Below the pieces are notes generated by a model. That model saw only the letters and a program-made list of their open reading frames with translations. It did not search any database and had not been told where the DNA came from. A DNA stretch of 64,000 nucleotides from Panaeolus papilionaceus (lineage: Eukaryota; Basidiomycota; Agaricomycetes; Agaricales), in NCBI GenBank assembly GCA_015501605.1, contig JADNRZ010000011.1:496001-560000 (forward strand). The letters run 5' to 3'. Shown piece after piece: positions 23,411-35,821 of the stretch. Each line of letters opens with the position of its first letter. Position 1 is the stretch's first letter. The position numbers and the translations under genes were made by a program.

Positions 23411-24410
23411 TTTTCTGAAATTGCTTCCTCTTCTGGGCTGTAGAGAACATGTCAGTGCCGATCTGTACAAAGAAATAAGGATGATTACAAGTCTGAGAAG
23501 TGGGGGGATGTATGTCTCGATCTCGGAGGTGGTAATCATGGTAAAGGCAGACAAACGAAAGAAAGAAAAGGGGTTGAATTGAAGGAAGCGCGATCAAGGA
23601 TTAATATTGACTTCCAGACACGCCCACGTGACGCCGTCATGGCAGGACCAGGATTCACGGTGGCAAAGTTTAAGTGAAGGGGTTAGAACATCATGATGTT
23701 CATAGCGCAGAAAACCCCAGAAAAAGGAATATCTAGGAGAAATGTTCCCATGAGAAGGCAGAACATTGCATTCGAGTCACAGAGAAGGTGGTTGAAATGC
23801 GCGTCGTGTGCAAACAGCGTCAATAATAAGGCAAAAATGAACAAGAAAAATAATTTCAAACATACCAAACAACGGACACACAGTTGACAAGCCACAACGA
23901 ACAACGAAGCAAATGAATCTCGGGCACGCCATTGGGCGGCAGGAACGTGTAATGTGTAAGGGCAAATGAAAATGAAAATTGACACGACACGAATTAAGCC
24001 TCTCGCAAAGATCCTAATGCACCAACAATATGTCAAATAAAGCAAGTAGGCAACGATTAAATACGGCGAGGGACAAACTTGAGGGACGACGAGAAGAGCA
24101 GGGGTGAAAGTGAGCCGAAAGGGAACGGGAAGTCTGAAAAGAAAAAGCACAAAATGATAAAAGAACCACGTGACGAAGCCTCACAGCCTCGGAACTGTCA
24201 TAACATTGAGGTTGCACCTCTGTAAAGTTCTGACTTGAGGTTACCCAGTAGCTAGCTGGTCGTGTAGCAAAGGACAAATTGGTCCACATAACCTAAGTAG
24301 TAGCAGAGTAAATCAAACAGTTGGATGACTTGGAAGGGGTTCAACTGTTATTGACCCAAACTCGTAGTTACGGCCGACTCGGATCTAAAAACTTGATTTG
24401 ATTTTTATTG
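23411..24410. other. Intergenic between accessory gene and transposase
   Basis: AT-rich with a hydrophobic 155-codon minus-strand frame at 23683-24150 that has a non-ATG start and no domain; I regard it as chance. CATTGAGGTTRCAC at about 24204 echoes the tandem unit at 21648 and 21950. Confidence 0.35.
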
Positions 24411-27400
24411 CTAGAGATCATCATACGGTACATCTGAGTCCGAGTTGTCATCAACGTCACCAGTGTCCAGGTCGTCTTCCGAGTCAAGTTCTGACTCCTC
24501 ATCCAATGCCGTCTCGGGCTGCTCTTCATCGGACTCGGGGACCTCGTCGAGTTCGTTCATATCAAAGTCCGCATCTTCCGCGTAATTCGCCAAAGTAGTA
24601 GCATCGGGGACATCCACCTCCATGTAATCATCAGGCACTGCATGTGATGTTGACCCATTTCCATCTGACTCGCGTCGTTCTGCGGTTAGAACCTCCATTG
24701 GATGTTGCGCCGAAGATGCCTCAGGCTGAACTGGTTCTCTGGTACTGGCGCTGGTGTCTGAATCGCCCGTCGACTGACTGGAGTGCCTCATGAACATATC
24801 TCGATCAACAAAGCTGTCATAGGTCCATCAGTTGAGATTAAAACGGAGCCCCCAATGGTCGTGAACTTACATTCCGACACAGTAGTGCTTCCACTGTTGC
24901 AGAACTGCCGTACTCATGACGGGACATCCTCGGTAAGAAATGGTCTGATCCAGTGGACCAGATGTCAGACCATCACAGAATGCAGGAATGAGGTGACAAC
25001 CTCGCAATACAAGTGCCGGATCAAGGAATCCATAGGCGAATTCGTCCTCTTCTGCTAGACACCGGAGTTTGGGAAGGTTGGAATGCCGTCTTCCTGAAAG
25101 GTGGCCCGGGACAGGTTCGAGCCAGCGAACCCACAAGAAATGGTAAGTTCGATGGCGAAGATCACCGGAGTTTGTTCCAATGCGTTGAACATCAGCGTGG
25201 AATATTCCTAGAACGGCTGCATACCAAAACACTGAAGCACTAGTATGAGGAAGGCCCGAAGCGCTGGAAAGGGTGGTGTTGCGTCCCACGGATTCTGGGG
25301 AAACGGTCATGATAAATGGATGTGACCGTGGATTAATGGTGTCAAAATCGCGCTGCATGTCATATGTTGTGTAATTGATTCGGGCAGTTGAATGCCCGTA
25401 GATGACATTGTTCCGGATTCTGAGCGAGTTCAACTCTGTCTCTGTGAAGTTCTGAACGGTTGTAGTTTCTGAGAAGTGCGATAGCAGGTGGTTCCGTAGC
25501 TTTGGGATGAAGTTCTGAGGCACATTAAATTGAGCTTTTCCGACACTATTTGGACCAAGGCGGCATGTATCATACCTGTGACGAGAGTGTCATACCATTT
25601 TCCCCTACCAATTCCAGAAGAGAAATAGGGAAGGCTCGCGATTCGGAAATCACGTAGCGATCTTCTAATTTTCCTCGCATTCTCATTTCTAGCATTTCCT
25701 GCTGCTCCTCTGGTCGCAGCACCTCTTTTCGAATGTATTTCATCGCTACCTGAGGCATGGGGTCTTTTTTGTTGGTAAGGCCATAGATTTGCTTGATAAA
25801 ACGATGCTCGAGCTCTCCCTATGAGATAAGTTGTCAGAGTGTATAATAGAAATGCGGTGAGATATTACTGACCAGCTGGGTTGAGTATGAGTCTGAGGTA
25901 CCAAATAATCGAATATGGCTAGCATAATCACCAAGGAAGTGCATTTTCACGGTTTTAAGGTTTAAATTTCTTGCTTTTCGGTTGCTTGTCCTTGGGGCTT
26001 CACCTGTACATGACATTTCGCCACAAATCAGCTGTTGTTTCCAGATATTGACTGGGTCTATATCATTACCCGTGTTGGATGAGGCGGCCAATTCACGTCG
26101 TGCACGCGCGGCAGCTTCTTTTGGCAGTTCCATGGTTGTAAAATCTTGGCACGTTGTATCTCTGAAGCTACGGATCGCCGCTCCAAATCTCGCCGTGACA
26201 GCATCAAGCAGCGCCAAAGTAGTCTCCGTGTGCATGCGAAGCTTGGCAAGTGCGTGCCACTCAGCCGTAACATAGAGTAGCTCAACTAAGCGCTGATTGT
26301 GAGGCTCGTCTAAAAGCCCAGCAAAAACCGGGATACAACACTGCGGAGGATGAGCTTTGTGCCTTGGCTAAAATAAAAATTACTGACTTGTAGAAGATCT
26401 TCGAAATCGCGTGCTGCCATTTTCTTCATTTCGGATGAGTTTGCTGAGAATTTTCGGATTGTACCATGTCCGAACGTGGATATCGCGGAGAATCTGCCAA
26501 TGAGGGGTAGTATGTGTAACAACGATGAGTTGGAAAAAAATTAATTAAAAAAAAAGCACGCACCTCCGATCCAGCTCAAGGACGAGCCGATCAGACCCAT
26601 CTGCGGCGTATAAGATCCTAACTAAATGGGAGAAAAGGGACTTCCATACGCCCAACTCAAATTCGTGGAGGAGGTCTACAACTAACATCTTAGAGGGGTC
26701 AACATCGACACCCAATCGATCAACAAAAGCATTCTTAAGTCTGTTAGTCGAAGGCTGAAGCGGTCGAGATTTCAAGGACACTTACAATGGTCGGCACCCC
26801 AGAGAAGTCCTTCAACAATGCCTCTACATTAGCCCCGTTGATGGGCTTTGCTCCCTTATAAATGAATGCGCGTGCCTTCTGGACTTTAGAGATTTGATAG
26901 ACACGAGGCGATTCAGACCGCGCCTTCTGATCAACGGTTGTGCCTAACTGGTCCAGATTCTGCATGGGGACAAGGCACCGTGGACAGGGACACAGGCCCT
27001 TGTCACGTATTGTTGCTAGGAGAACTCTGAAGATCATAGTCAAGTACTAAAATAAGCAAGTTAAAATGACTTACTTTTCAGGATAGTCGGTGGAATATGT
27101 GAAAATGCGGGGGAATATACGGCGTTCAATGCCGTCTACACACATCACCACAATACCATACTTGTACGCATGAACAAAATCGTCATCTAGGAGTACCCTC
27201 CAGACTTCTTGTAGCAATTCGCGTTTGCAATGCATCAGAATCTGGGATTGCTGGCTTTTCCATTTAGGGTGAAAATTCTCCACGAAGGCCTTGAAGGACT
27301 CTGGTAACTAAGTATCATAAGGTTTACAAATACACAAACAAAGGAAAGACTTCTTACTGATGGGATATATGCCAGGTGATGCATTGCACCACAGTTAACT

Positions 27401-28821
27401 TGAGAACGGATGTACTTGGAGAGGTTTCCGAGCATGAGATAAATTGGCCAGGCTTTGGCGGTTCCAAAATCAGCTAGGTGCGTCGCGTCCGACGAAAACA
27501 TGAGTGCAGCTACCACCCGCTCTCTTTTGCAATCTGGATCGTTGGGATCGGGGGGGGCTTTGTAGCGAACCTTGTCTGATTCGGAGAGAAACACATCCGA
27601 AGAGTATATTTCCCCATACAGTCGTTCGTCATTTCCAGTTTGGGGGTTGCGGTAGAACGCCTTGAATGGAGAAAAATGAAGAAGATGAGATAGTGAGCCA
27701 GTAAATGCTTCCTTGAGGACGTCAAGGATGCTCCTGGAAAGAAATCCCGGCACGTTGAAGGGAACAGGTGGCACATTTCGTTCCCCAGAAGGAACTTGAA
27801 TTTGTAGACTTCTTGCGGAGAACTGATTATGGAGTTGAGATTGGGAAAGCTGGCGATCAAAGAGCTGGTTTTGCTGGTGTGCATTGAAACCAATTAAATG
27901 GTGGGTCTGGAAGGTGGGGGAGAGTATCACGTCATGGACGAATTTCGTTGTTTCTGCTTCCGACTTCGAGACTTGACCATTGTTGAGCCATCTCATGACT
28001 GAATGGATGGTGGGATTCTCAAAGGGCCAGTGCTCAGGACGCGGCTGGGTAGGTGAGGTGTTGGATGAAGCGCGAGTCACGGTTGTCAACGACTGGGTGA
28101 TATTGTGTGGGTATACTGACTCGGAAGCGGAATCGTTGTTACGGTGGTTGGCCAAGTCCTCCAAAGTCAAGAGGGAGTCTGGATCGTTGCTGGGTCGGTT
28201 AGGGTAATCCCTCCAGACACCAAAGCGATTTAGGGATGTGATCAGACGGTCCCGTACAATGAGCAAAACTCGTCTTGTGGTTATAGGTGCTTCGTCAATG
28301 AAGGATGTTAATGACTCTGGGACATAATCGCGAAATCGATCTGGTAATCTGTATTCGCGTCGAGGTCGACCAGCACGTGTTAGTTGTGGTAACTGAGGTA
28401 GTTGTGAGCGATTCAGAGGATTATCATCGCCTGCATTGCTATCTGTTCTAGCATTAGCCAGGCCCTCATTCGTTGAAGATGTGACTGGGTTCGGCCTTGT
28501 GTTTGAAGGACCCGCCGTGGACAAGGGGGTCTAACAGATAGGATGGAGATCATAAGATTGAGCTATTTGACATTCTGCTTCGGGAGAGAACATTACCTGT
28601 AGTAGGCTCTTCAGACGACTCTTTCTGGACATCAAACCTGTGTCTGGCTGCTTGGGAAGCAAGGAACTCAAGCCCCGTGCTTGACGTTTTTCAGCAACTT
28701 TGAGTTTGAAGTTCTGTGATATTTCGCAGTTGTTTTTATGCTTTGAGAGATGGGAAAGCTCCGAAAAAGCTTTGTTACATCCTGCGACACATCGAAGAGA
28801 CGACCTGGGCTTGGGCGGCAT
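24411..28821 (-). CDS. Plavaka-type (CACTA-like) DNA transposase, apparently intact
   Basis: Ten exons (28597-28821, 27358-28530, 27075-27307, 26786-27026, 26564-26733, 26388-26493, 25873-26340, 25576-25818, 24871-25514, 24411-24813) join without stop or frameshift to 1301 residues. The N-terminus (MPPKPRSSLRC) holds a C2H2/C2HC zinc-finger-like motif CVAGCNKAF...HLSKHKNNC. The catalytic region shows hallmarks of Plavaka proteins: FSSDATHLADFGTAKAWPIY, NLSKYIR, the knuckle CPCPRC, and DLLHEFELGVWK. The Asp and His/Glu residues of these motifs are candidates for the DDE-type active site. The tail is acidic (ESDEEQPETALDEESELDSE). The enzyme would cut and paste its own element. I could not define the terminal inverted repeats. 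Intactness suggests recent activity. Confidence 0.88.
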
Positions 28822-29569
28822 GATTTGGAGGTGAAGTAGTACAATGAAGAATACAGTGACGAAGATAAGGCGAGTTGTGAAACTGACTTGAAAGAACCTT
28901 AGTTGTTGTCCAAGTTTGGGTCGTCGAGAGCGACGGCTTCGAGTCGTAGCTAGTGGTAGGGACTCGAAATTATATCGCATACTAGCAGTAGCAGCACTGA
29001 CAGCTGCCGCCACTTGAGATGTTGCGCACTGAGAATTATTACCACAGCCTGAGCGACGAGGTGGCACCAAAGATCAAATGGAATTCACTTGGAGTCCGGA
29101 CGGCGGATTGACACTCAACAGCATATGGGTTTGCATGTGACTCAAGGGTCAAGTGACCTTGGAATTGGAGGCACTGGTGCCGCAAACCTTGAAACCATTT
29201 TGTTGATCGACTCCTTGGATGTGGATAACCTGTGCGAAACGCATGATAGTATCGGTGGCCCACATCATGTGGAACTTGACACCTCTATGTCCCCAAGTTC
29301 AAGCATCTACGGCCAACACTGTCAACAGCAGCGCTCAAGCCCGCATCATGCCGGCTACTGTGGTCACCGCGGCAGCAACGAAATCTGGGGATTTTCTCCA
29401 GACTTGGAGCGGCATTGGTGACCCCTGCCCTTGTTCAACAGCTTCTGTGGATTCAGCGGAACTTGAAAGTAATTCTGGCAGTCGACCGTGGGAGCAGAAA
29501 TGGCTACTTGGTTGTTGCATTATCAAGTTTTGCCGCCTTATCCTGGACCCCTTGCATCAAAGGTTTAGG
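28822..29569. other. Divergent intergenic region between transposase and coiled-coil gene
   Basis: Serves as the 5' region of both genes, which are transcribed away from each other. Includes the transposase 5' leader (no stop-free upstream exon needed). No repeats recognised. Confidence 0.4.
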
Positions 29570-30759
29570 ATGACATTCCGCACCCCTCAAAATCCCTCAG
29601 GCCCCTCAGACTTGGGCTCTACATTACCGCCCGCCAGCAGACCTCAGATACAGGGATACCAATCTTCATCTGATCTTGAATATCAGGTATGGTCTGACTT
29701 TTGTTACACTCAAAACCATTGTGAGTATCTCTGACCCAACACCAGCCCTCCGATACTCGATCTGGAAAATCCACCAACCGGTCCAGACAAACGCACGCTG
29801 AAACACCCCCTTTACCCTCCAGTGACACCAATCATGCAAATGGCTTGCAGTCTCCGATGCACTGGCAGCATGACTCCGATTCAGATCCTGTACAATTCGC
29901 CCCTCTGCAGATTCAACGTGGCTGGTGTCGCCCTGTGACCCCAGCGCAACATCTACACACCACGTGCAACACCAACTTAACTAAAACCCAACGAAGCACT
30001 GTCAGTGGCGGGATAGAGGGATTTGGTTTGAATCACCTTCCAAAACCCACCACAAGATGGAATGTTGCAACTTCCTGGAGGCTCCAAGACCCTTCTAGAT
30101 ACGCTATACCTCGAGTAAGACTGTGGGCCAGTTTGTAATTCATCGGTATCGTGCGCTGACAAATTTATTGTCTCCAGGCTTTTTTGGGATACCCAAAGGA
30201 GCGCCATGACCTCCTCTCGGTACATCAGTACAAGGTTTTGCAAAAGCAAAATATACTGGTTCTGAAACAGAAAATTCCGGAAGCTGAACATGTTCTGAAT
30301 AATTGCGAGAAGGAGGAGGTGGAGATGTTACTTGCGCTCAATTCCAATGGTCATGATTGGGGAGATCTTGATTCTGAACTTGCATTGGCTGTTGCCCGGG
30401 CAGCTAGAAAAACAACGGAAGCAAAAAAACGCCTCGCTGACATCAAAGTCGCTCACGCACAAGTCCTTCTGCAGCAACTGATGGACAAGGCCGATGAAGC
30501 ATTGTCAATCAAGGAAGAGGCAGATCATCAGATTCTGCCTATCATTAATGCATTCAAGGATTGTGGCTGGACTATTGATGATCTCACAGCCCATTCTTTT
30601 CACACCACGCATCGTTATCTCAACGTCACCAGGCCCCTCACACTCGCCCAAATCAAATCATCAGTGTCGAAATTCTATTCCAGCCCCCCCGCTTTTCCAG
30701 ATTATTCGCCGGCCTCAGAAGCATCCAGTTACTCTTCCAAAGAACCAGATTTAGGCTAA
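29570..30759 (+). CDS. Uncharacterised coiled-coil protein
   Basis: Exons 29570-29686, 29746-30114 and 30178-30759 join in frame to 355 residues. The first 160 residues are polar and disordered (Ser/Thr/Pro/Asn-rich). Residues about 170-285 form a long amphipathic helix (EAEHVLNNCEKEEVEMLLAL, AAARKTTEAKKRLADIK-like heptads, KADEALSIKEEADHQI). It ends with a short conserved-looking motif (DCGWTIDDL) and a Ser/Pro tail. Coiled-coil proteins of this layout are frequent lineage-specific genes in Agaricomycetes, often near transposons; I cannot assign a function. It is divergently transcribed from the Plavaka transposase. Confidence 0.7.
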
Positions 30760-30976
30760 CGGTAGCTTCTCGCCCTCTTTTCACGCTGTATCTGATATAT
30801 GCTGTATTTTTGTCATGTTTCCTACTAGTTTTTGTGATTTGTATTTCTTACAGGATCATTGCGTGGCACAACCGTGATGGCGATTCTCGACATGCGACCA
30901 CCTAGTTCTCCCACCAATTTTACATGGTCTATCCCACTCCTTTTTTGCTATCATATATAATTACATTCATTTCTTC

Positions 30977-32457
30977 TACAACCCGATGGGGTTTGTTTAA
31001 ACAACATTCAACAATACGAAGAAAAATCATTTAATTAAATTTTGATTAAACAGCGCGAAAATGGCAGCTCATGGAGCGCGCACGTCATGCATGCAGAAAT
31101 GCTGTTTAAATGACAAAGGAAAATTAATTAAATAATGATTAAATGACCAATTAACTAATACACTGATTAAATACAACATGTGATTAATTAATAATTAAAC
31201 ACTAATACTTAGACTACTTGAATGCGAGGGGTTGCCCCAGGAGAGATATATTTGGAAGGCAAGGGGAGGGTCTCATAAGACACTAACTACCTAAGTGGTG
31301 TGAAGGGGATGCGTGGGCAGGTGTATGGGAAACTGTCCATAAGGTGGTCAGCTCAGGGACGTTGATGCAGGTAAACCAAATACATACATACCTTGCTATT
31401 CAGACCTGCATGTGAGGACGTCACTGGAAAAGGTTAGCAACTGATGCAAGCTTAAAGAGAAGCGCTTGACTTACGTTGAGGGTTTGGAAGACAATGTTCA
31501 AGATGGGGTGGGTAGGGTGCGTAGTGCAGGAGATGGTGGATGAGAGGGAAAATGGAATTGGACTTTCGAACAAGTCCAGACAATGAGTAAACAATACCAA
31601 ATATTAAACGAAGAAATCTCGTGATCGTGGTGTTGTTGGCGGAGATTGAATTTTACTTGGAGCATTTTGAACTCTCAACGCCGACACTCATCCTTACCCT
31701 CTCCTTACCTCCACCATCCTCACCCCACCAGGACAACATGTCTGCTTCGTGACATGTCCTCTTTCATCTTCACTCCCCTTCTACATGCAGGCTGCACCCA
31801 CGGTAAGTCCCTCTGACACGCTCTGCAGTGCCCTCTTGCTAACATTTCCTCCATGATCACATAGGCTGATGCTCAAGAGGGTTAACTCAGGTATCGTACC
31901 ATCATACATGCCTTCATAAGACATACTAACAAAGGGTTTATTCTACAGATACCCTGCTTCAAACCACAACACCCCCATTCCTGTCACCCACGTTCCCAAC
32001 CTTCGGTGTGTGTATTTCTGTTGTCATTTTCCCCTCCAGCCCCTCCAGCGCTCTTTGATGTTCTTGTCCATTCGCCTTGTGTATATAAACTTGCTTTTCC
32101 ATCCCTTCCACATTCCCTTTTCCTCCTCTTAGAGTATTTCATTTGTTCTGTGATTTTGTTTAAACACTTGCTCCTCTGTTGATTAATGACCCTGTTTAAA
32201 CATTTTAGGTAGCTCTGTTTAATGGTAATTAATGTAATAATTAATTCATTGTTTAATCGTTGTCCTGATCTAGCTGTTTAAACAGCTAGATGTTTAACTG
32301 TTTGGTCGCTTATCTGTTTAAACAGATGTTGTTTAATCTTTAAACCATGTACTGTATTAATCACGTAATATTTAAATACTTGTTTAATTAATTTTTGTTT
32401 AAATGAAAATTCTTCGTATTGTTGGACCGTTTATAACCAAACCCCATCGTATTTTTG
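30977..32457. mobile_element. Non-autonomous TIR element (~1.48 kb) with 8-bp TSD
   Basis: The 8-mer ATTTCTTC flanks it on both sides (30969-30976 and 32458-32465), a good target-site duplication. Ends are inverse-complementary: left TACAACCCGATGGGGTTTG; right, read inwards, CAAAAATACGATGGGGTTTG. Both continue to CAACAATACGAAGAA and then AT-rich TTTAATTAA DNA. Subterminal DNA is packed with GTTTAAAC palindromes (about 30991, 32158, 32198) and two longer ones, TAGCTGTTTAAACAGCTA (about 32271-32288) and ATCTGTTTAAACAGAT (about 32311-32326). No transposase is encoded. An 8-bp TSD fits hAT-like or KDZ-like superfamilies; I cannot choose. The centre (31680-32080) has good splice signals around very short segments. 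Confidence 0.8.
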
Positions 32458-32747
32458 ATTTCTTCATTTTCTCAACGTGTTGATCAGTTATAGATGTATC
32501 TCCTTAAGGTGGAAACAGGTGCCCTCCTGGGTCTGAGATAACGCAAAGATTTCGTGGCATTGGAAGCCCTTATCACGTCCGTCTTGCCATGGCATTACAG
32601 TTTAAAATTTGGTTGGCTTTTTTTTGCTATCAGCCAATGAGGTACGCTATATGTTTGTTTACCACCCCCTTACAGCGAACTCGCAGCAGTATTTATTCAT
32701 GAGGTAAGACGAACATTCCATCCTGATACTCAGGAAATAACTCAATC

Positions 32748-35345
32748 ATGCCACGGGCCAATAAGGACCAATCCTCCTCGTCGTCTCGAATTGCCAGTTC
32801 ATCCCAAGGGTCGTCAGGGTCTCGTAGCCTGAGATATGACGGAACAAGAACCATTACATCGACGGCATACAAAGCCGCCAATCGACGTCTAACCGATAAC
32901 CAGTTGACGCTCAAGAATCCCGTCTATGCTCTTGCGTGCTCATCGACTCTCGACGGAATTTACCCCTTTCCAATGATACGATACTACGAAGACCTCACTC
33001 TCGCTGCAACATCCTATGTGTCGCGCAAGCTCAATATAACGGCCGCCCCAGGCACGAGTTGGGACTTCCGTGCCCCGACCCGAAATACTACACCCCCTTC
33101 ATACCTGACGATTGTAAGTCTTATCATATTTCACTAAATCATGGTCCTGGTTTCTCAATTAACATGCAGATTGTGGGGCAATATCACAAATTCCAGCAAG
33201 AATGCCTGGGTCGCGCGTACACAGCGGTCAAGTCACACCTCCTGACATATGGACAAGACAACCAGATACGTGAAGAGATTTTGCGTCTTTACAACACGCC
33301 CTACCTTTTGTTTTATCGACAGCACCCTAAAGGTTTCTTTTCTCTTCGCCTCATAGACCATGACCTCCGCGGCGTCACACCCAATAGAAAAATCGTATGT
33401 CGATTTTCACTCATTCAATGACATTTTGCGACTTGAAGTTCTCCATGTCAAACTTCCATCATGACACATCATGCTGATTATTTTCTGATAGCTCTCTCAA
33501 GACGGGGATTACCAGTGGTTTTCATCGGCCCCAATGCGTGGACTCCTGGACAGCATACGGGATGCTCTCCAAGCCTGGGATGATATACTAAAGAAAGCTG
33601 GGTTTACCGATGAGGATTTGCTCAAGTTCCGTTCGGACTACCCCCACTTATTTCAACAATCAGGGTCAAACCATGCCAGCCACGGTCAGTCTGCGCCTCC
33701 AGCACCACCTCCTTTACCTTTCAGGCTGTGGAGAGGGTACCCCCGCCGTGTCGTGGCTATGGCACTTGTGTTGGTAAGTTTTATAGGCTTCCAGAGATTC
33801 AGACGTGTTTCAGCTGCCCAAACCTAGATTCGGGAAGCAGCACAACATCTACAAAGTTACCCAGCTGCCACCATTGATTCCTATAAAAAGACTTTGAACA
33901 ATAGCTCCGACGTTGTTGCTAGGCGTCAGGCAATGCTCGACGGAATTTACAGCGACATTGAAGCTCTCTTCTCAGTCGACGCTGCTGCCCATAAGGCACG
34001 GCTTGATTTCTTTTTGTGAGTTCAGCGGCCACATTAACCATTTTTCTGTCATCGCTAATCACCGTTTCAACGGGACGGTAGTACAAACCAACCTTCTTAC
34101 ATCATCCAAAACGTCGTAACTGGCACTTCTGGGTCGTTGGTGCCACTGAGTCAAACTACAGCAATATGCAAGGGCCCGGTCTTGCCTGAGCTTCATGCTC
34201 TGTTGATGAACCTTCTCCAGGCGCTCTTCCTGGATATGGACATACCTGCTTCCCCGACCCATAGTCATCATGTCGATCCTCAGGCTCAACCTCAAGTACC
34301 ATCGGCTGCCTCCAATTTGCAACCCTCCCATATTCAGCTTCAAACCATTCAACGGCAAGAAGCGGAGAGCGTCATTGACCGTAACTACTTGTCATGCTTT
34401 CTCACTTGAAACAATCGCTCATCTTTACAATTATCGTGGCTTGTACAGGCATTGCCACACTTGAGGCTACACCCGGGCCCAGCCCAAATGCCTTGTTCAC
34501 AGAGGTAAGTCACGGTCGTACTACCTGTTCGACTTGGCATTGACAGTTGGGGTCCTGCAGCCGACTCCTAGTGTGGCCTCCACAACTTTCTTCGCCCAGA
34601 CTACTTTTCCAAGTCTGAATCATGCCGGCGATACTTATGGAGTCGATCTGAGTTTGAGCCCCTTGCCCATGATTCCCTGGGCCAGTGACGATGGTGTGTT
34701 TACACTTCTATTTTTCTATTGAAACATCTGATTCTGACTTTGATATCTTCAAGTCACGAAGGGGGGTTTAAATCTCCTCGAAGATGAGGCACTACTGAAA
34801 TACCTGGGTTCTCTGCCTGAGCCACAGTCTATGGCAGGTCCGAGTCACAGCAGTAAGATCATCACATTTGCCTACTAGTTTCAATTTTCTTATGCAATAC
34901 CTTTGGCTCGGCATCGATTTGGACGAACCTTTCTCCACACATAGGGTCTACTACCGAGCCCGAATTCAGAGATATTTTCAACAGCGCTTCTACTAGTCAG
35001 TTTCAACCTGACATGCCGCGTTCGTCTGGGTCATCCCAGACATTTGCTGCCATTAACGGTTACGGTCAACTTGAACCCGTAACGGACCCGGCTCAGTTGA
35101 ATCAAGGTCTCCACATCGATCCTTCCACCTTTGCCACAGCATTGCACGTGGAAGACCACCGTGACCCTCGCCATGAGCGCCAACTTGAATTTGGCGAATT
35201 TGGAACCTCCGCTGCCGGTACTAGTTCCTGGCAGGCTCGAAGCCCGGCGGAGTCCGACTTCCCCGATTACCACCCCCCCAATTTGAGACCTGACAGCGGC
35301 TCGAATGACAACAACTGCCGTGGCTACCCAGGTGCAGGAATGTAA
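32748..35345 (+). CDS. Uncharacterised 682-residue protein, lineage-specific type
   Basis: Nine exons (32748-33113, 33170-33394, 33492-33773, 33828-34015, 34082-34380, 34449-34504, 34561-34693, 34754-34852, 34945-35345) join in frame. The N-terminal 45 residues are Ser-rich. Residues about 55-330 look folded (YALACSSTLDGIYPFPMIRY, WDDILKKAGFTDEDLLKFRS) and then include a Pro-rich stretch (SAPPAPPPLPF). The last 250 residues are low-complexity, acidic and Gln/Ser-rich, like a transcription-factor activation region. I recognise no domain. It is the first of four plus-strand genes up to 40681, directly right of the TIR element. Confidence 0.75.
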
Positions 35346-35821
35346 ACTTGAGATCCAGTGTCTCAAACAACGACTCAGATTAGACATCGGAGGGGAAGTA
35401 TTTAGTTAAATTTGAGACTCGATGGTTGGAGTACTTTAAACAAATATTGTATTTCTTGCTTTTTTATTTGAATGTTAAATGATTTTAGGCTCGTACCAGT
35501 ACTTGTTTACTCCATGAAAATCTTGATGTGACCGCCTGTGTTTCATCCTCTCGACCCTGACTGTGAGTGGTACGTACTTAATCCTTGACTCCGATGCGCG
35601 GCAAACTAGCCAAATTCGTCTTTTACTGTCAGGGACAGCAGGTCGTCCGGATTCAACTACGCCTGAACTTGTCATTCACCGTGACTGTCAGGGGGTGGTA
35701 GGGCCTCTCGGATTGTGTATTTAAGTCGTTTGCAATGGTCGAGGTGGCCAAAGCTATCCTTCCCCATCACCCCCGTTCAAGTTTCTTCTGTTCTAACTCT
35801 GGCTATTAGTTCTTGCATACT
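35346..35821. other. Intergenic with TATA-like element
   Basis: TATTTAA at about 35718 lies about 100 bp upstream of the next ATG. The word CTGTCAGGG/CTGACTGT recurs (about 35548, 35626, 35684), possibly an operator-like motif. Nothing else seen. Confidence 0.35.

Noticed and set aside
23683..24150. 155-codon hydrophobic minus-strand frame
   Set aside because: Non-ATG start and AT-bias explain the Phe/Leu/Cys richness.
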